Positions 22,390 to 34,490 of a DNA stretch of 64,000 bases are shown piece after piece; position 1 is the stretch's first letter; each line of letters begins with the position of its first letter. The position numbers and the translations under genes are program-made. This DNA comes from Branchipolynoe longqiensis (lineage: Eukaryota > Annelida > Polychaeta > Phyllodocida > Polynoidae): NCBI GenBank assembly GCA_030323885.1, contig CM059188.1, positions 116,163,974 through 116,227,973 of the forward strand. Reading direction: 5' to 3'. The notes beneath the pieces are model-generated. The model was not told the origin of the DNA and ran no database searches. It was given only the letters and a program-made list of their open reading frames with translations.

Positions 22390-22471
22390 TTCTAATTAAA
22401 CTAGTCAAGAGAACTGTATGATTACTGGACACATTAATCTTATCGTGCTGTATCTGAATACTGACTCATAG

Positions 22472-23101
22472 CAGAGAGCGTGTATATAAACAGATGAGAG
22501 GGACAACTCCCGCGAAAATCGGTAACACAGGCTACAGTGGCGTTCCTGGCGGTTAGTGTTGAACAAGCTTTGAGTTGCCGGTACGTGCAGTGCAAAACAT
22601 TTGTTTTTATTCAAAATTAATAGAAATGCAGAAGCCTAACCGTATCAATTTAATATAATCCTTTTGGTAAACATGTATTCTATATCTGTTCCAAGCGGTT
22701 TGTGTCTAGGTCATGTGGTTTTAGAGATATTTCACTTTTTCTGTATGAAGATTGCTCACCGCCATTGACAATGCCTTGAGTTTGCCGTACGTGTAGTGCA
22801 AAACGTGTATTTTATTCAAAATTAATAGAAATACAGAACCCTAGCCATATGAATTTAATAGTCTCATCGTTAAATATGTTTTCTATATGTGTTCCAAACA
22901 GTTTGTTTCTATGTGGTGTAGTTTTAGAGATATTTCACTTTTTCTGTACGAAGATTGCTCACGGCCATTGACAATGCCTTGAGTTTGACAGCTGTGTCAT
23001 ATACTGTTCAACAACCACCACTTGGAGCGCCACAGTCGGCAGCTGTTACACGGTCTAGTATGGGAGTTGTCCCTCTCATCTGTTTATATACATGCTCTCT
23101 G
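22472..23101 (-). mobile_element. G element 2: tandem core with different inverted repeats
   Basis: About 40-bp terminal repeats (CAGAGAGCGTGTATATAAAC AGATGAGAGGGACAACTCCC and its inverse). CTCATAG is duplicated on both flanks (22465-22471, 23102-23108). The core has about 201-bp units with TTTCACTTTTTCTGTATGAA and GATTGCTCAC, the reverse of G element 1. Confidence 0.88.
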
Positions 23102-23108
23102 CTCATAG

Positions 23109-23300
23109 TCAGGGTTTCCGCCAGAATATAATTTGAGGGTACGCAGAATAGGGGGGGGGGGCGGTCTGGGGGTCTGGAGGCTTTGTTGTCTCTGCCTCCT
23201 TGAAGAACCTTTAATGAAAAATTATCCCAACAATTTGAAGTTACACTGTCATACCTTCACAAAATACGGGAGTTTACCCATTTTACACACTGGCAAAAAA
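23109..23300 (+). repeat. Dispersed repeat with poly-G run
   Basis: CAGGGTTTCCGCCAGAAT start, poly-G at about 23152-23160, GCCTCCTTGAAGAACCTTTA. Pieces recur at 880-960 and 15190-15375. Confidence 0.55.
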
Positions 23301-24338
23301 ACCTAATAGTATTTGGTCGAAGTGTGTGAATTTCATTTTTTAAAGTCGCCGGGTATACCTCATCCAGATACAAACGAATCCAGCATCAAAAGCTCTCCAA
23401 ACATACCTTTGCTTAGTTTGTTCAGTTCATGCCACTGAACATGTGGGAGGAGAGGTGAGGTCTGTGATGTATGAATGACATCATAGGTCGGATTCCCTTA
23501 TCACATGACCTAGAGGGGTTCCCCACACACAGGGGAAGCCATGGCAACCACCAAGATGGCAGCCACAGAAAGCTCTCAATTAAACTTTTAAAGTCTATTA
23601 ATCTACATGATTTAATCATTTATTCACACAAAAAGTAGCTGGTTATGATAAATAAACATTTGAACTTTATATTTATCATTTTAGATTGCAATTTCTAACA
23701 ATTTTTTCTCTATATGGTTGTCTAAAAGTTCCAGTGCTGCTGGACTAAATAAAACACAACAGAAGCAACCAATGTCAGGACTCTCCCCCCCACATATGTA
23801 GTTGCATAAACTGAAAACTGGCAAATGTATGCTTGGAGAGCATTTGTCAGAGTACGGGTCGTGTCTCAGCGGCCTATACATGGTCCGTTTAAGTTAAAAT
23901 CATATTACGTATATATTCTTATTTGATAAATTGTCTGTTGCTTATTTAAAACCACAGGCATTATTCTAATGCGCATCCGCCGCCTTGTGATTAATTATTA
24001 CTTACCTGTTTTCGGAATGTTTACGCGTATGCCCAGATGAGAGTAAGTCGATCTCTCTGATTGGCCATCTAGCATGCACTACTGCATATATGTAGTCTCG
24101 TTCAAGTATAACGCTCAGTTCTGACGTCACTTCCTGAAGAAACCGCCTGATTCTGACATCACTTCCGGTCACCTGGCGGCTGATTCAGATATCACTGCGG
24201 GTAGCAGCGTCTCGTCATGTTGCCAGTGTGTCTCCTGGTGCCCTCACCTTGTCGCCACGGTGCACACTGGTCCCTCTGACTGGTAGCCTCAGATGTTGTC
24301 AGCTGCCAGTGTCGCTCCTCAGTCTGTGTCTTATAAAT
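23301..24338. other. Intron sequence without recognised gene
   Basis: No coding exon or repeat family supported. Several GACGTCAC-type words occur at 24120-24200. Confidence 0.45.
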
Positions 24339-25056
24339 CAGGGATGAAAGATCTCCGCCAATTCGCGGATTTCTGCCATTTTTCTTATATTTACCGATTA
24401 ATGTTAAAGCTGCAAAGTCCGATGATTTTTAGTTTCTTTCATTTTTCTGAGATACATATATTAGATCGATTGGTGTAATTTGCCTTACTTTAGTTTGAAA
24501 GTAACATATTTTAAATTACTAGGTTTTAAGATATTAGAAGTGCAAACATGTAAAATTTGTTTTGCAAAGCACGCCAAAACTGTGACAACATAGGCTTCAG
24601 CAGTAACAACGTCTATTAAACTGTCTCAGTATTCGCTTCTATGTGGAGATAAATGCTTAATAAATGCATCACTATTTAACTTAGATATTTAGAATCAATT
24701 AGAGATAATTGCTTTAGTTTTGACAATTTGATGCTTCATCGGACTATGCAGCTTTAACTTTAAGAAAATCCTAAAAAATTAGGATGTATTAGACAAAATT
24801 GGTTGGTCTGAAAAACCCGTTCTTTTATGATCTGAGTTGTTACTAGAACAGAAAGCCTAAACAAGAATGAGTTCAGTATGGGCGATAATATAGGCACAAC
24901 AAGGATAGTTGTTACCTGACTTCTGGCATTTTTCCCGCGATTCCCTGACAGTGCTAATCTTATGGGGGAAATCCGCATTTTTGCGGAAATTTGCCGTCAG
25001 TGTAATAATCTGGACGTGCTTTCCACGTTTTTTGCCGGAGATCACTTTCATCCCTG
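24339..25056 (+). mobile_element. MITE family B, interrupted by family D
   Basis: CAGGGATGAAAGATCTCCGC to GATCACTTTCATCCCTG. Family D sits at 24414-24757 in the GTTAA of the B interior. Confidence 0.86.
24414..24757 (-). mobile_element. MITE family D nested in family B
   Basis: TTAAAGCTGCAAAGTCCGAT to CGGACTATGCAGCTTTAA. The uninterrupted B copies read ATGTTAAACAAAA at the insertion point, so the TTAA target is directly visible. Confidence 0.88.
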
Positions 25057-25425
25057 ATTTAAAAAAAATTAGCCCCCCCCCGACCCCCACGTCTGCTTGC
25101 TGTAGTTGACAGGCAGGTAGGGTACTGCAAACTAAGCTGGGATTCTCTGGCACAATGCCCCCTCTTCATAGTTACCATGGTAACCTGGGGCTGTGAAAGC
25201 AAGCTCAACTCACCCTCATCATAGGTGCGTCACAGACGCCTTGACAAGATGTTAGTACGACACAATACCGTAGATACATTTCACCCCCACCCGTAACCCT
25301 CTGTATAGCTGAAAGAATATTGCAGGTTTAGTATTAGCTGTTAACATGTCGTTTGGCGTCTTTATTTATTTATCCAAATTTTATTGGCAAAATATATATC
25401 ACAAATGTTGGATTGATTGATTGAT

Positions 25426-25570
25426 TGGTGGTTTCTTTACGCCATGTCGGCAGCATAGGCCAAATTCACGGCGAGAATTGTCTGGTTTTTTTTTTATTCA
25501 ACCATCGCTTTTACATAGAATGTAAAAGCGTACGATCAATTATGTGTCAATAGACACTTATGAATTTAAA
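25426..25570 (-). repeat. Dispersed repeat family L, minus strand
   Basis: TTTACGCCATGTCGGCAGCA, ACCATCGCTTTTACATAGAA and ATGTGTCAATAGACACTTAT reverse the blocks at 3515-3665. Confidence 0.6.
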
Positions 25571-25737
25571 AATCTACAAACATCACACATGCGGTGTAGA
25601 CATGTTGAGCAATGGCACTGGAAAAAATGGCATATGTTAGTGGCATAAGGATCAGGTTAGCGTTTGTTTCAACTTTAAAATGGAAAGAAAAAGATTTACA
25701 TTATCCAGTTGGTAAACCCTCCTGAACATCAACGCAC

Positions 25738-25972
25738 ACAGGACAACCGGATGTGTTGAGCGCTTGCTTCCCGTCTTTGGCATGTCGTGAGTTTGAACCC
25801 CGCCAGAGTCAAACCAATGACTTAGAAATGTATCACTTGGCATTATTAGGATAATGACAAGGAACAGTAGAAGGAGAAAGACCAATTGTCAAACCGATGA
25901 CTTAGAAATGTATCGCTAGGCATTATTAGGATAATGACAAGGAACGGTAGAATAAGAAAGACCAATTGTCCG
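25738..25972 (+). mobile_element. SINE-like repeat with tandem duplicated body
   Basis: tRNA-like head (GTTGAGCGCTTGCTTCCCGT, GAGTTTGAACCCC) followed by two successive copies (about 85 bp each) of AAACCGATGACTTAGAAATG to GAAAGACCAATTGTC. Confidence 0.65.
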
Positions 25973-26149
25973 CAGTTAAAATTTCTCCTTGCTTAATCAT
26001 CGAATGTAACGCGCACACAAAAGAAGAAGAAAAAACGAGTAAAATAAGCAATGGCGACGTCTGACACAGCTTCACATATAATTGTTTCATTTCCCGAGTT
26101 TGGGAAGTGCGTGCCCTGCTGAGCGGTGTGGCCAGGAGCAGTTCATGGT

Positions 26150-26815
26150 CTGTGAGCTGCTTTCACCTTGTAAGGCTTTGATCTGCTCTGTGCTCTGTAG
26201 GGCTTTGAGCTGCTCTGTAACCTGTAGGGCTTTGAGCTGCTCTGTTCTAAGTAGGGATTTGAGTTGCTCTCACCCTGTCGGGCTTTGACCTCCTCTGTGC
26301 CCCATAGGACTTTGAGCTGCTCTGTACCCTGTAGGACTTTGAGCTGCTCTGTGCCACATAGGACTTTGAGCTGCTCTGTACCCTGTAGGCCTTTGAGCTG
26401 CTCTGTAACCGTTAGGACTTTGAGCGGCTCTGTGCCCTGTAGCACTTTGAGCTACTCTGTAACCTGTAGGGCTTTGAGCTGCTTTGTACCCTGTAGGACT
26501 TTGAGCTGCTCTGTACCCTCTAGGACTTTGAGCTGCTCTGTACCCTGTAGGGCTTTGAGCTGCTCTGTAACCTGTAGGACTTTGAACTGCTCTCACCCAG
26601 TAGGGCTATGAGCTGCTCTGCACCCTGTAGGACTTTGAGCTGCTCTGGCAATGTAGGACCTCTGTACCCTGTAGGGCTTTGAGCTGTTCTGTGCCCTGTA
26701 AGACTTTGAGCTGCTCTGTGCCCTGTAGGGATTTGAGCTGCTCTCACCTTGTAGGGCTTTGAGCTGCTCTGTACATTGTAGGACCTTGAGCTGCTCTGTG
26801 CCCTGTAGGACTTAG
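26150..26815 (+). repeat. Minisatellite, 27-bp unit
   Basis: About 24 units of GGACTTTGAGCTGCTCTGTA CCCTGTA with small variations. The unit is a multiple of three, which opens frames on both strands; these are not taken as genes. Confidence 0.92.
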
Positions 26816-26924
26816 ACTACTTCACCCATGTTCTCTCTGCGAGTTGCGCCGGTAGAGGGAAGTCCGCGCTGACAGGCTCGGCACTGTGTGCCTGCCACCT
26901 AGTGGCACTTTAAACCATGTACCC

Positions 26925-27165
26925 CTGGACTGTTCCCTTGTTCTGTGTTCGCTTGTGACCTTGTGACACGCGACACAGACAATAAACATGTTCATTCTCT
27001 CTGTTCCTGGTCAGTATGTCACATGTGCCATCCCTGGGTCCAACCTATGTGAACGGCCCCTAAGCAAAACACAGGTTCATTGTCTCTGTGGCGCATCACA
27101 AGGTCACAAGCGAACACGGAACATGGGAACATGCCACAAGGGTACAGTTTATGGATACATGGCTT
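26925..27165 (+). mobile_element. Palindromic MITE I, truncated copy
   Basis: GACTGTTCCCTTGTTCTGTG, GCTTGTGACCTTGTGACACG and, inverted, CACAAGGTCACAAGCGAACA, GGGAACATGCCACAAGGGTA. Full copies lie at 38421-38691 and 51168-51449. Confidence 0.75.
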
Positions 27166-27281
27166 TAGACTGCCTACGCTGTGTGCCTTAAGACTGAGTT
27201 ATGTTTGCTGTTGTCGTTGTTTGAAGCATTCTACTGCTAGAGGCGTCGTAGATGCTGATATTACTTACAGGTTTCGGTATC

Positions 27282-27887
27282 TGGGTCGTTCGTTCTCTGA
27301 AGCTGTGTACCACCAGTTTGGTGTCCATTTTACAATGGACGTAATTAATTCCTTCTTTTTTTTTAATAGCAAGAAAAATAATTTTTGTTACCTCTGTATT
27401 AAGTATGTTAGCAATACTATATATGTATTTAATTTATTATGCAAAATTTATCAACAGTATGTTTATATGATTTTGTGCTAAAGTGAAGATGTGAGAATTT
27501 ACACATTTACACATTTATATCAAAATTTACAATAATTCTTTTTATTTAACTTTGTTTCAACTTTTTTCTCGTAAGACATAATTTTGTTTGCTTAACTGTA
27601 ATAAAAAAAATCTTATTTTAATGTGTTTTGTATGTTAAAATGATATTTCTGAAAGTGTTTAATTTCCATGTTACATGGGACATTTTGGCATAGTCCTTAA
27701 TTTGCATAAGATCAAAATCAAAAAGTGAAATAGCTTTTTTTCAACTCTGACACATCCACAACATGTCCACCGTCATCCGAATATGGGTTCGGCTATTATT
27801 TGGAATGTTTTCTGCTGTTATTTGGAATGTTTTCACTTTTGCTGTCCATGTCACAAAAGTGGTACCCAGTTTCAGAGAACGATCCAT
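27282..27887 (+). mobile_element. Inverted-repeat element P, copy 1
   Basis: TGGGTCGTTCGTTCTCTGAA GCTGTGTACCACC at the left; GGTACCCAGTTTCAGAGAAC GATCCA at the right. The AT-rich middle shares TTAGCAATACTA and TATATGATTTT with copy 2. Confidence 0.75.
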
Positions 27888-28228
27888 CTATGCCACCGTG
27901 CTATTATTACATACGTTTAAAATGCATTTGAAGAGTTCTAGATTTATTATCACAATGTTGCCTGCCATAATAAAGTAGTTAGTGTTTCAGTAGCAGTAAT
28001 CTCTGAATAACCATTGCCTAATGTAATATATAATATTGAAATATTCTATTAATTGCCTAATTTGTGTGTTTTGACATTCAGCATAGATATATTAAGGTAA
28101 TCAGTTGATCACTCACGAAATGCAGCATATGATTGGATGTTAATAGCTTAAGAAAGCTTAACTTCACTGGACTCTTTGGCCCTTGTCTGTGCCGCGGGTA
28201 ATAACCCCAATACCTGTAGGCTAGATAT

Positions 28229-28625
28229 TTAAAGTTGCTTAATCCGATGGCTTAAGTTTCTGTCATTTTCTGAGATAAATATATTAGAGTGATTATTATA
28301 ACCTACTTTACATTAGTTGTAAATATATTAGGTTAATCGTTATATTCTACCTTACTTTGGTTTGATGTAAATTTGATTTTAAATGACTAACTTTTGAGAT
28401 ATTTGAAGTGCAACCATGCAAGATAAATTTGGGCAAGTATGCCAAAACTCTGACACCATAAGCTTCTGCACTAACAGGTTCTATTAAATTGCCTCAGTAT
28501 TTCCTTCTAAGTTCCAACAAATGTTTAATAAGCGCATCAGTATCTACGTTGAATATGTAGAATAAAATCTAGTAATTGTCTTGGTTTTGAAAATTTGATG
28601 TTTTCATCGGATTATGCAGCTTTAC
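28229..28625 (-). mobile_element. MITE family D, diverged minus copy
   Basis: TTAAAGTTGCTTAATCCGAT to CATCGGATTATGCAGCTTTA. Contains an internal duplication of AAATATATTAG...ACTTT (28275-28370). Confidence 0.8.
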
Positions 28626-29092
28626 TAAAGGTCTGGTTTATTAAATAATTAACGAACACAATTTTATTAAAGCACGCGACTATTAAAAAGAAGAAATTTC
28701 TTCTTTCTTGGTGACTTGGTTTATAATTAATATATATATATATTAATTCGAGTCGTTTTGCATGAATTACGGCGGAATATTTGGGTGATATGCAAAAGAT
28801 GATGACTTACGTTTTACAAACACATCACAGCCTTTTGATTGGCCAATCTGTATTCCATGATGGTTGGTTTGTTTTTGGGGAGCTTTCAGTCGCATTGGTG
28901 CGCTGAAAGCTGCAAATCTGCAGCACTGTATGGGCACCGCTGAAAGTGGTCCCATGTGGTCAGGTCAGGAATTGGCGTCCGATGGGTAGTTGACATGTAG
29001 TGTTATGTAGTGGTCAGAGAAATTAGGTGTGGGGGGGGGGGGGCGGAGGAAGGAAAAGGGCAGCCGAAGAGCCCTCCATGATGGTGCAGCAT
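28626..29092. other. Intron sequence without recognised gene
   Basis: Contains a TTAATATATATATATATTAA palindrome at about 28726-28745 and a poly-G run at 29029-29042. No gene seen. Confidence 0.5.
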
Positions 29093-29093
29093 C

Positions 29094-29374
29094 TTATGCT
29101 TGGTACGCACCTACCGTTTGTGTGCGCAGACCTCCCGTTTACGATCGAAAACTGCCCGTTTCGCCCACAAAAATCGCTAGGTGTGCACCCCCCGCGCACA
29201 CCTAGTGATTGCGATTCGCGCATAAAACGCAGTTTTTAGTGCTAAAAGCGGCCGTTTACGATTGCGATTCGCGATTCGAAAAACGAATCGGCCCGTTTTC
29301 AGTTTTAAGCGGGTCGGGTCGAGTCGCGAGTTTTAGTGCGCGAATCCTATACGGGAGGTGTGTACTGGGCATTA
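29094..29374. mobile_element. Fold-back MITE E, copy 2
   Basis: TATGCTTGGTACGCACCTAC to GGGAGGTGTGTACTGGGCAT. Arms contain AAAACTGCCCGTTTCGC and GCGATTCGCGATTCGAAA. Confidence 0.82.
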
Positions 29375-29536
29375 AGTAGGCCGGAAACTGGCCCCCGTTC
29401 TAACCACTGGTTACCATGGTTACTCAGGGATAGCCTCATTGTGAACGGCTAGTTAAACGCAGGCCAGTGTACAGTCGGCTTTGCCATGTTATTAATATCA
29501 CTACATGTCAAACCGCATTCATTGTTGCAATTTTGG

Positions 29537-29818
29537 CAGGGTCCGTACGGGGCCTGGAAAGTGTTGAACTTCATTTGCCCCATTTCAAGGCCTTGAAAAG
29601 CCTTGAATTTAACCTATTTTGGGTAATTAGTCTTGAAATCCCTTGAATTCCATTCATTTGTCCTCACTGATCTAAATTAGTCCGAATTCGCCATTTGGCA
29701 TTTTCAGTTTTTTCATTAAATGCAAATGAAAATAGTTTTGAATTCCGATCAAAAACAGCCTCAAAAAGCCTTGAAATAGCCTGGAATTCCATATCTTCAC
29801 GTGTGTGTATGGACCCTG
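29537..29818 (+). mobile_element. MITE family C with TTTTGG target duplication
   Basis: CAGGGTCCGTACGGGGCC to GTATGGACCCTG. TTTTGG precedes (29531-29536) and follows (29819-29824). Confidence 0.88.
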
Positions 29819-29824
29819 TTTTGG

Positions 29825-30639
29825 GTGGGATGTTTGGGATCTTATATAGATCACAGAGTCAACAGTTGCATAATTAATTACCTCCACACTACGTTGAAAT
29901 AATGAGTTGGGAGACCTACTTTAATTTACTAAGGGTGGGTACACGATGTATGGATCAAGACACTTCCCAGAACCACTTGCAACGGGCACCTGCTGGCGAC
30001 ACATGGAAAATAATGTGGCATAATGTTCTAAGAAATTTAATGACTAGCAAATATATTTCATCTAAATGACAACTGAAAACCAGAAGCCGATACAAGTTTT
30101 GTTGTTGTTGTTTTGTTTAAGAAAAAAAAAAGAATTTAAATCCACAATGAAATCCATAAAAGAAATATTGTTTAAATCAGTGAATTTAAAATAAATCCCC
30201 ACGCTGTTAACATCTAATCAGAAAATTGCTGCGTTTCACTCTGACTTCCGGTATTGTAGTACCAGTCACCGAAGTGCCAGTTGTCCTACATGGCATAGAA
30301 CAAAAGAAAAAGAGCAAGCAATGGTTGATGCGTTTATGTTCGACCATTGTACAACTAGACGCAGTTCTATATTATATAACACGTCACTGGTAGAACACCT
30401 ATGTTAGACGTGTACACCAATTGGAGACTTAGTGTTCTGGTTTAATGTGAAGTAACACAGTATATGTTGTGTCTAGATACATAGATGAGCATCCATCCAT
30501 ATGAGCACAGTCAGCTAGAAATCATGTTTATTTATATATGATATGTTTTGAAGTGCCTGTGTGCCCCTGTCCGCTTTGTCAGCTAGTTGTAGTTGGTTCT
30601 GCCACCAGGAGGCGTTGGTGAGGGAAGCGCGTGTATAAG
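29825..30639. other. Intron sequence without recognised gene
   Basis: No repeat family or coding exon supported. Confidence 0.45.
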
Positions 30640-31167
30640 TGGGTCATTCTCAGAAACTGTGTACCACCTATTTGGTTTCCACGTTACATTGTTGATGATT
30701 TTGCTTTTGGGGGGGGGGGTGGAGGGGGGTAGTAATTAAAATAATTATTGTTGCCTCTGTATGTAAAATATGTTAGCAATACTACGTGTATTTTATTTTT
30801 ATCTATCCCACAAAATGTATCCAAACTACGCTTATATGATTTTACGGTAAAGTGAAAATATGAAAATTTGCATATCGACCGACCCCTTGCATCTTTCCCA
30901 AATGTATTTTTCAACTTTTTTTCTTGTAAGACACAATCTTTTTGATTGAACTGTTATCAATAACATCTTGTTTGAATGTATTGTCTATATTAAAATGATG
31001 CTATGAAATTGTGTTAAAATGATGTTATGGACGGATGTTACAGTGTTAATTTTGTAATGGCTATCTAAATTTGCATAAGATCAAAATACAAAAAGTGAAG
31101 AAGAAGAAAAGTAAACTCTGACATAATATGCACAATATATAAACCTTCATACGAATACTGACTCTGC

Positions 31168-31207
<40 letters not shown>

Positions 31208-31293
31208 TGGAATGTTTTTTCTGCTATTTGGAAATGTTTTCACTTTTGGTTTCCATGTCACAAAAGGGTTACACAGCTTCTGAAAACGACCCA
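30640..31293 (+). mobile_element. Inverted-repeat element P, copy 2
   Basis: TGGGTCATTCTCAGAAACTG TGTACCACC at the left; GGGTTACACAGCTTCTGAAA ACGACCCA at the right. A TTA microsatellite (31159-31204) is inside. Confidence 0.8.
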
Positions 31294-32465
31294 TCACCAT
31301 GTACTAGCACTCACTACATGAGGTCATTTCCACCCGGTGCCCCCAGTATTGCGTCGGGTACCAGGATACACTGACACTATCTGCGTCTCCACCAAACAGG
31401 CGCACACTCTTCTACCGCTACACAACCGATGTGTCAGTAGTTGTCATTTGCTGTCATTTTTCTGATGACTAGTGACATAGCAATGCCCACATACATGCTA
31501 TCCGTCTAGTAGTAGGTACCGGCAGTACTTAGATAACACTGGAAGAAAGTATGAAAATCAGGAAAAAATTATTTGGGTGTATATTTAAATTAAAAATACC
31601 CAGAAAGTACTGTGATTGAATTAAAGCTTTACTCTTTATTTGATACCAAAATTACTTTGGTTGTATATTAAGACAATGCATTAAGAGTCACTTTATTATA
31701 AGCACTTTTGCTAATTATCGCATTCTTTTGCATCACGTTAATCAGAACAAGTACGATATCAAACCATGCAGTTTTGTTTCGTTCGGCGCTGAATCGCGGT
31801 TGCTTAAACAGGCCTTTAATAGATCCCATCAGAAAGACCGCTAAATGAACTTTAATTTGAAATATGATAGACATATATTTAAAGCAAAATCAAATTATGC
31901 CCAGCAAAAAAACCACCTCATGTTTCATTCATTCAGCGTTAAAGGCAAATTTTGTTCAAGTAAATTTATATAAAAATGTTAAAATGTGAATATCTTGAAA
32001 AGTAAACAAGATAGAACCTTTCCGTTGTTTGTGTTATTCTACATTTAACTAGCACTGTGTGATTAACCTTAATTAACTGCCCAGTTTAATGATCTAAAAA
32101 ATTGTCTGCCAGTACCTACTAGTAGGAGCTCTAGCGTATGGCAATGAATAATATTAAATTTAATCGAATGTCGCTTACAATATGTAATGAGAGTCAGAAA
32201 ACAGTCCCAAAGTAAGTTATTGCTACACACGCTCTGTGGTCCAAGCCGCATCCTGTCGTTGACACCGCTTTTGTTTTGCATTCTCACAGGGGGAGGAAAG
32301 CTCTCCTACATTCAAGCGCGTAAGTGTGCCTATCGTCTTGTCCGCAGTCGTCAGTCGTAGGTCTTCGCCCAAAGGGCCATTCTTCACCAACGGCCCCTCA
32401 TTGTCATTGTCTGCCAGCTGTTGTCGCCATGTTGCCGCAGCTGTATGCGACACGTGCTGGCAGAA
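31294..32465. other. Intron sequence, candidate microexon only
   Basis: Mostly AT-rich unique-looking sequence; the only item of note is the 30-nt candidate exon at 32290-32319, listed separately. Confidence 0.45.
32290..32319 (+). CDS. Possible 30-nt in-frame microexon of the FRMD5-like gene
   Basis: Bounded by a strong acceptor (TTTGTTTTGCATTCTCACAG) and a consensus donor GTAAGT. It reads GEESSPTFKR with no stop. Its phase (0 to 0) matches the flanking exons 5 and 6, so inclusion would add ten residues in the loop between two F3 strands without changing the frame. Exons 5 and 6 joined directly already fit the family well, so if real this would be an alternative or lineage-specific exon. 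No transcript evidence is available here; a chance splice-site pair in a 23-kb intron is the main alternative. Confidence 0.3.
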
Positions 32466-32812
32466 GGGGTAGATAAAAGATTCACCCTGTTCTACGGTAG
32501 CCTGAGTCGGGGTGAAGAACAACCCGATGCAAAGAGTGGAGAAAATGTGGGTAAATGAAATGAGAACATAAATTCGTAATCTAAAAAGCAAAATATATTC
32601 TTCACATGTTGATATATTTACCCGCAATTTTTTTAACTGATTAGTAGATTAATTTCAGTCGATAAATGAACTATAAAGTTTGAAGTGATAGAGCCCTCGT
32701 ATCCATCCACATGGCAGCCATTAGCAGGAAGTTGGGAGGTTCCCGGGTAATAATCCAATGGAGGTAAGGAAGCAGTCATTTGAACAGAGTCAGAGGTGAA
32801 TCTTTTTATCTA
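32466..32812. mobile_element. MITE family Q, copy 2
   Basis: GTAGATAAAAGATTCACCCT at the left, AGGTGAATCTTTTTATCTAA at the right; the middle is diverged from copy 1. Confidence 0.55.
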
Positions 32813-33064
32813 ATATCTGGGTGTTGGTGAAAAAACTGGTGGTGTTGGTTTTCCCTCTGGCTGCTAGTTCCCCATCCTCACGAGCCCATCTCCTGGGGTG
32901 GCGGTGTTCTGTTCCCTCTGCACGTTGGGCGTGCATGGTTCTTCTCATATCCTGGGTGACCTCTCCTCATGCTCTTGCATCGTTCCGCATCTACCACAGG
33001 TAGCATGGTTGTCTGCTGCACATCGAGATAGCAGCTGTTACTGTGGTGTTGTATTGGCACGTGT

Positions 33065-34490
33065 AGAAGCCCTGTGTAACAGCCCCGTTTAACAGCCCCG
33101 TGTAGCAGGCCCGTGTAACAGCCCTTTTTAACAGCCCTGTGTAACATCCCCATTTAACGGCCCCGTGTAACAGGCCCATGTAACAACCCCGTGTAACAGC
33201 CCCATTTAACAACCCCATTTAACAGCCCTGCATAACAGCCCCATTTAACAACTCTGTGTAACAGCCCCATGTAACAGCTCCATGTAACATGCCATGTAAC
33301 AACCCCATTTAACAACCCTGTGTAACAACCCCATATAACAACCCTGTGTAACAGCCCCATGTAACATGCCCATGTAACAACGCCATATACCAACCCCATT
33401 TAACAGCCCCATGTAACAGCTCCATGTAACAGCTCCGTGTAACAGGCACATGCAACATCCCCATGTAACAGCTCCGTGTAAACTGCCATGTAACAGCCCC
33501 ATTTAACAACCCTGTGTAACAACCCCATTTAACAACCCTGTGTAACAGCCCCATTTAACAGCCCCATGTAACATGCCCATGTAGCAACCCCATATAACAA
33601 CCCCATTTAACAGCCCCATTTAACAGTCCTGTGTGACAGCCCTGTGTAACAGCCTTTGTAAAAGGCACATGTAACATCCCCGTGTAACAACCCCATTTAA
33701 CAACACTGCGTAACAACCCTGTGTAACAGGCCCATGTAACAACCCTGTGTAACAGGCCCATGTAACAACCCCATGTAACAGGCCCATATAACAACCCTGT
33801 GTAACAGGCCCATGTAACAACCCTGTGTAACAGCCTTTGTAACAACCCTGTGTAACAGGCCCATGTAACAACCCCATGTAACAGGCCCATGTAACAACCC
33901 TGTGTAACAGGCCCATGTAACAACCCTGTGTAACAGCCTGTGTAACAGGCCCATGTAACATCTCCATGTAACAGCCCCATTTAACAACCCCATGTAACAG
34001 CCCTGTGTAACAACTTATGTAACAATCCCATGTAACAGTCCCATGTAACAGTCCCATGTAACAGCCCCATGTCAGTTCTGTGTAACAGCCCTATGCAACA
34101 GCCTTTGTAGCAGGTACATGTAACATCCCCGTGTAACAGTCCCATGTAACAGGGACATGTAACAGCCTGTGTAACAGGGAAATGTAACAGCCCCATGTAA
34201 CAGCCCCATGTAACAGCTTATTTAACAATCTCATGTAACAGCCCCACATAGCAGGACATTTAACAGTCCCATGTAGCAGCCTCATATAACAGCCCCATGT
34301 AAGAGCTCATGTAACAGCCCCATTCAACAGCCCCATGTAACAGCGCATGTAACAGCCCCATTCAACAGCCCCACGTAACAGCTCATGTAACAGCCCCATT
34401 CAACAGCCCCCTATAACAGCTCATGTAACAGCCCCATGTAACAGCTCATGTAACATCCCATTTCAACAGCCCCATATAACAGCTCATGTG
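33065..34490 (+). repeat. Minisatellite, 13-bp unit, about 1.4 kb
   Basis: About 100 units of CCATGTAACAGCC with variants (CCATTTAACAACC, CTGTGTAACAGGC). Larger blocks such as AGGCCCATGTAACAACCCTG are themselves repeated. The open minus-strand frames reflect only the periodicity. Confidence 0.93.

Noticed and set aside
26264..26611. Frames on both strands with CSVPCRTLS or RAAQSPTGY repeats
   Set aside because: 27-bp minisatellite; periodicity explains the openness.
32223..32627. 134-residue minus-strand open frame
   Set aside because: No recognisable domain, no splice or promoter context, and it runs into a MITE Q copy; likely chance.
33555..34057. 140-145-residue minus-strand frames (GLLHG/VTQGCYM repeats)
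   Set aside because: Product of the 13-bp minisatellite read in shifting phase; no gene context.
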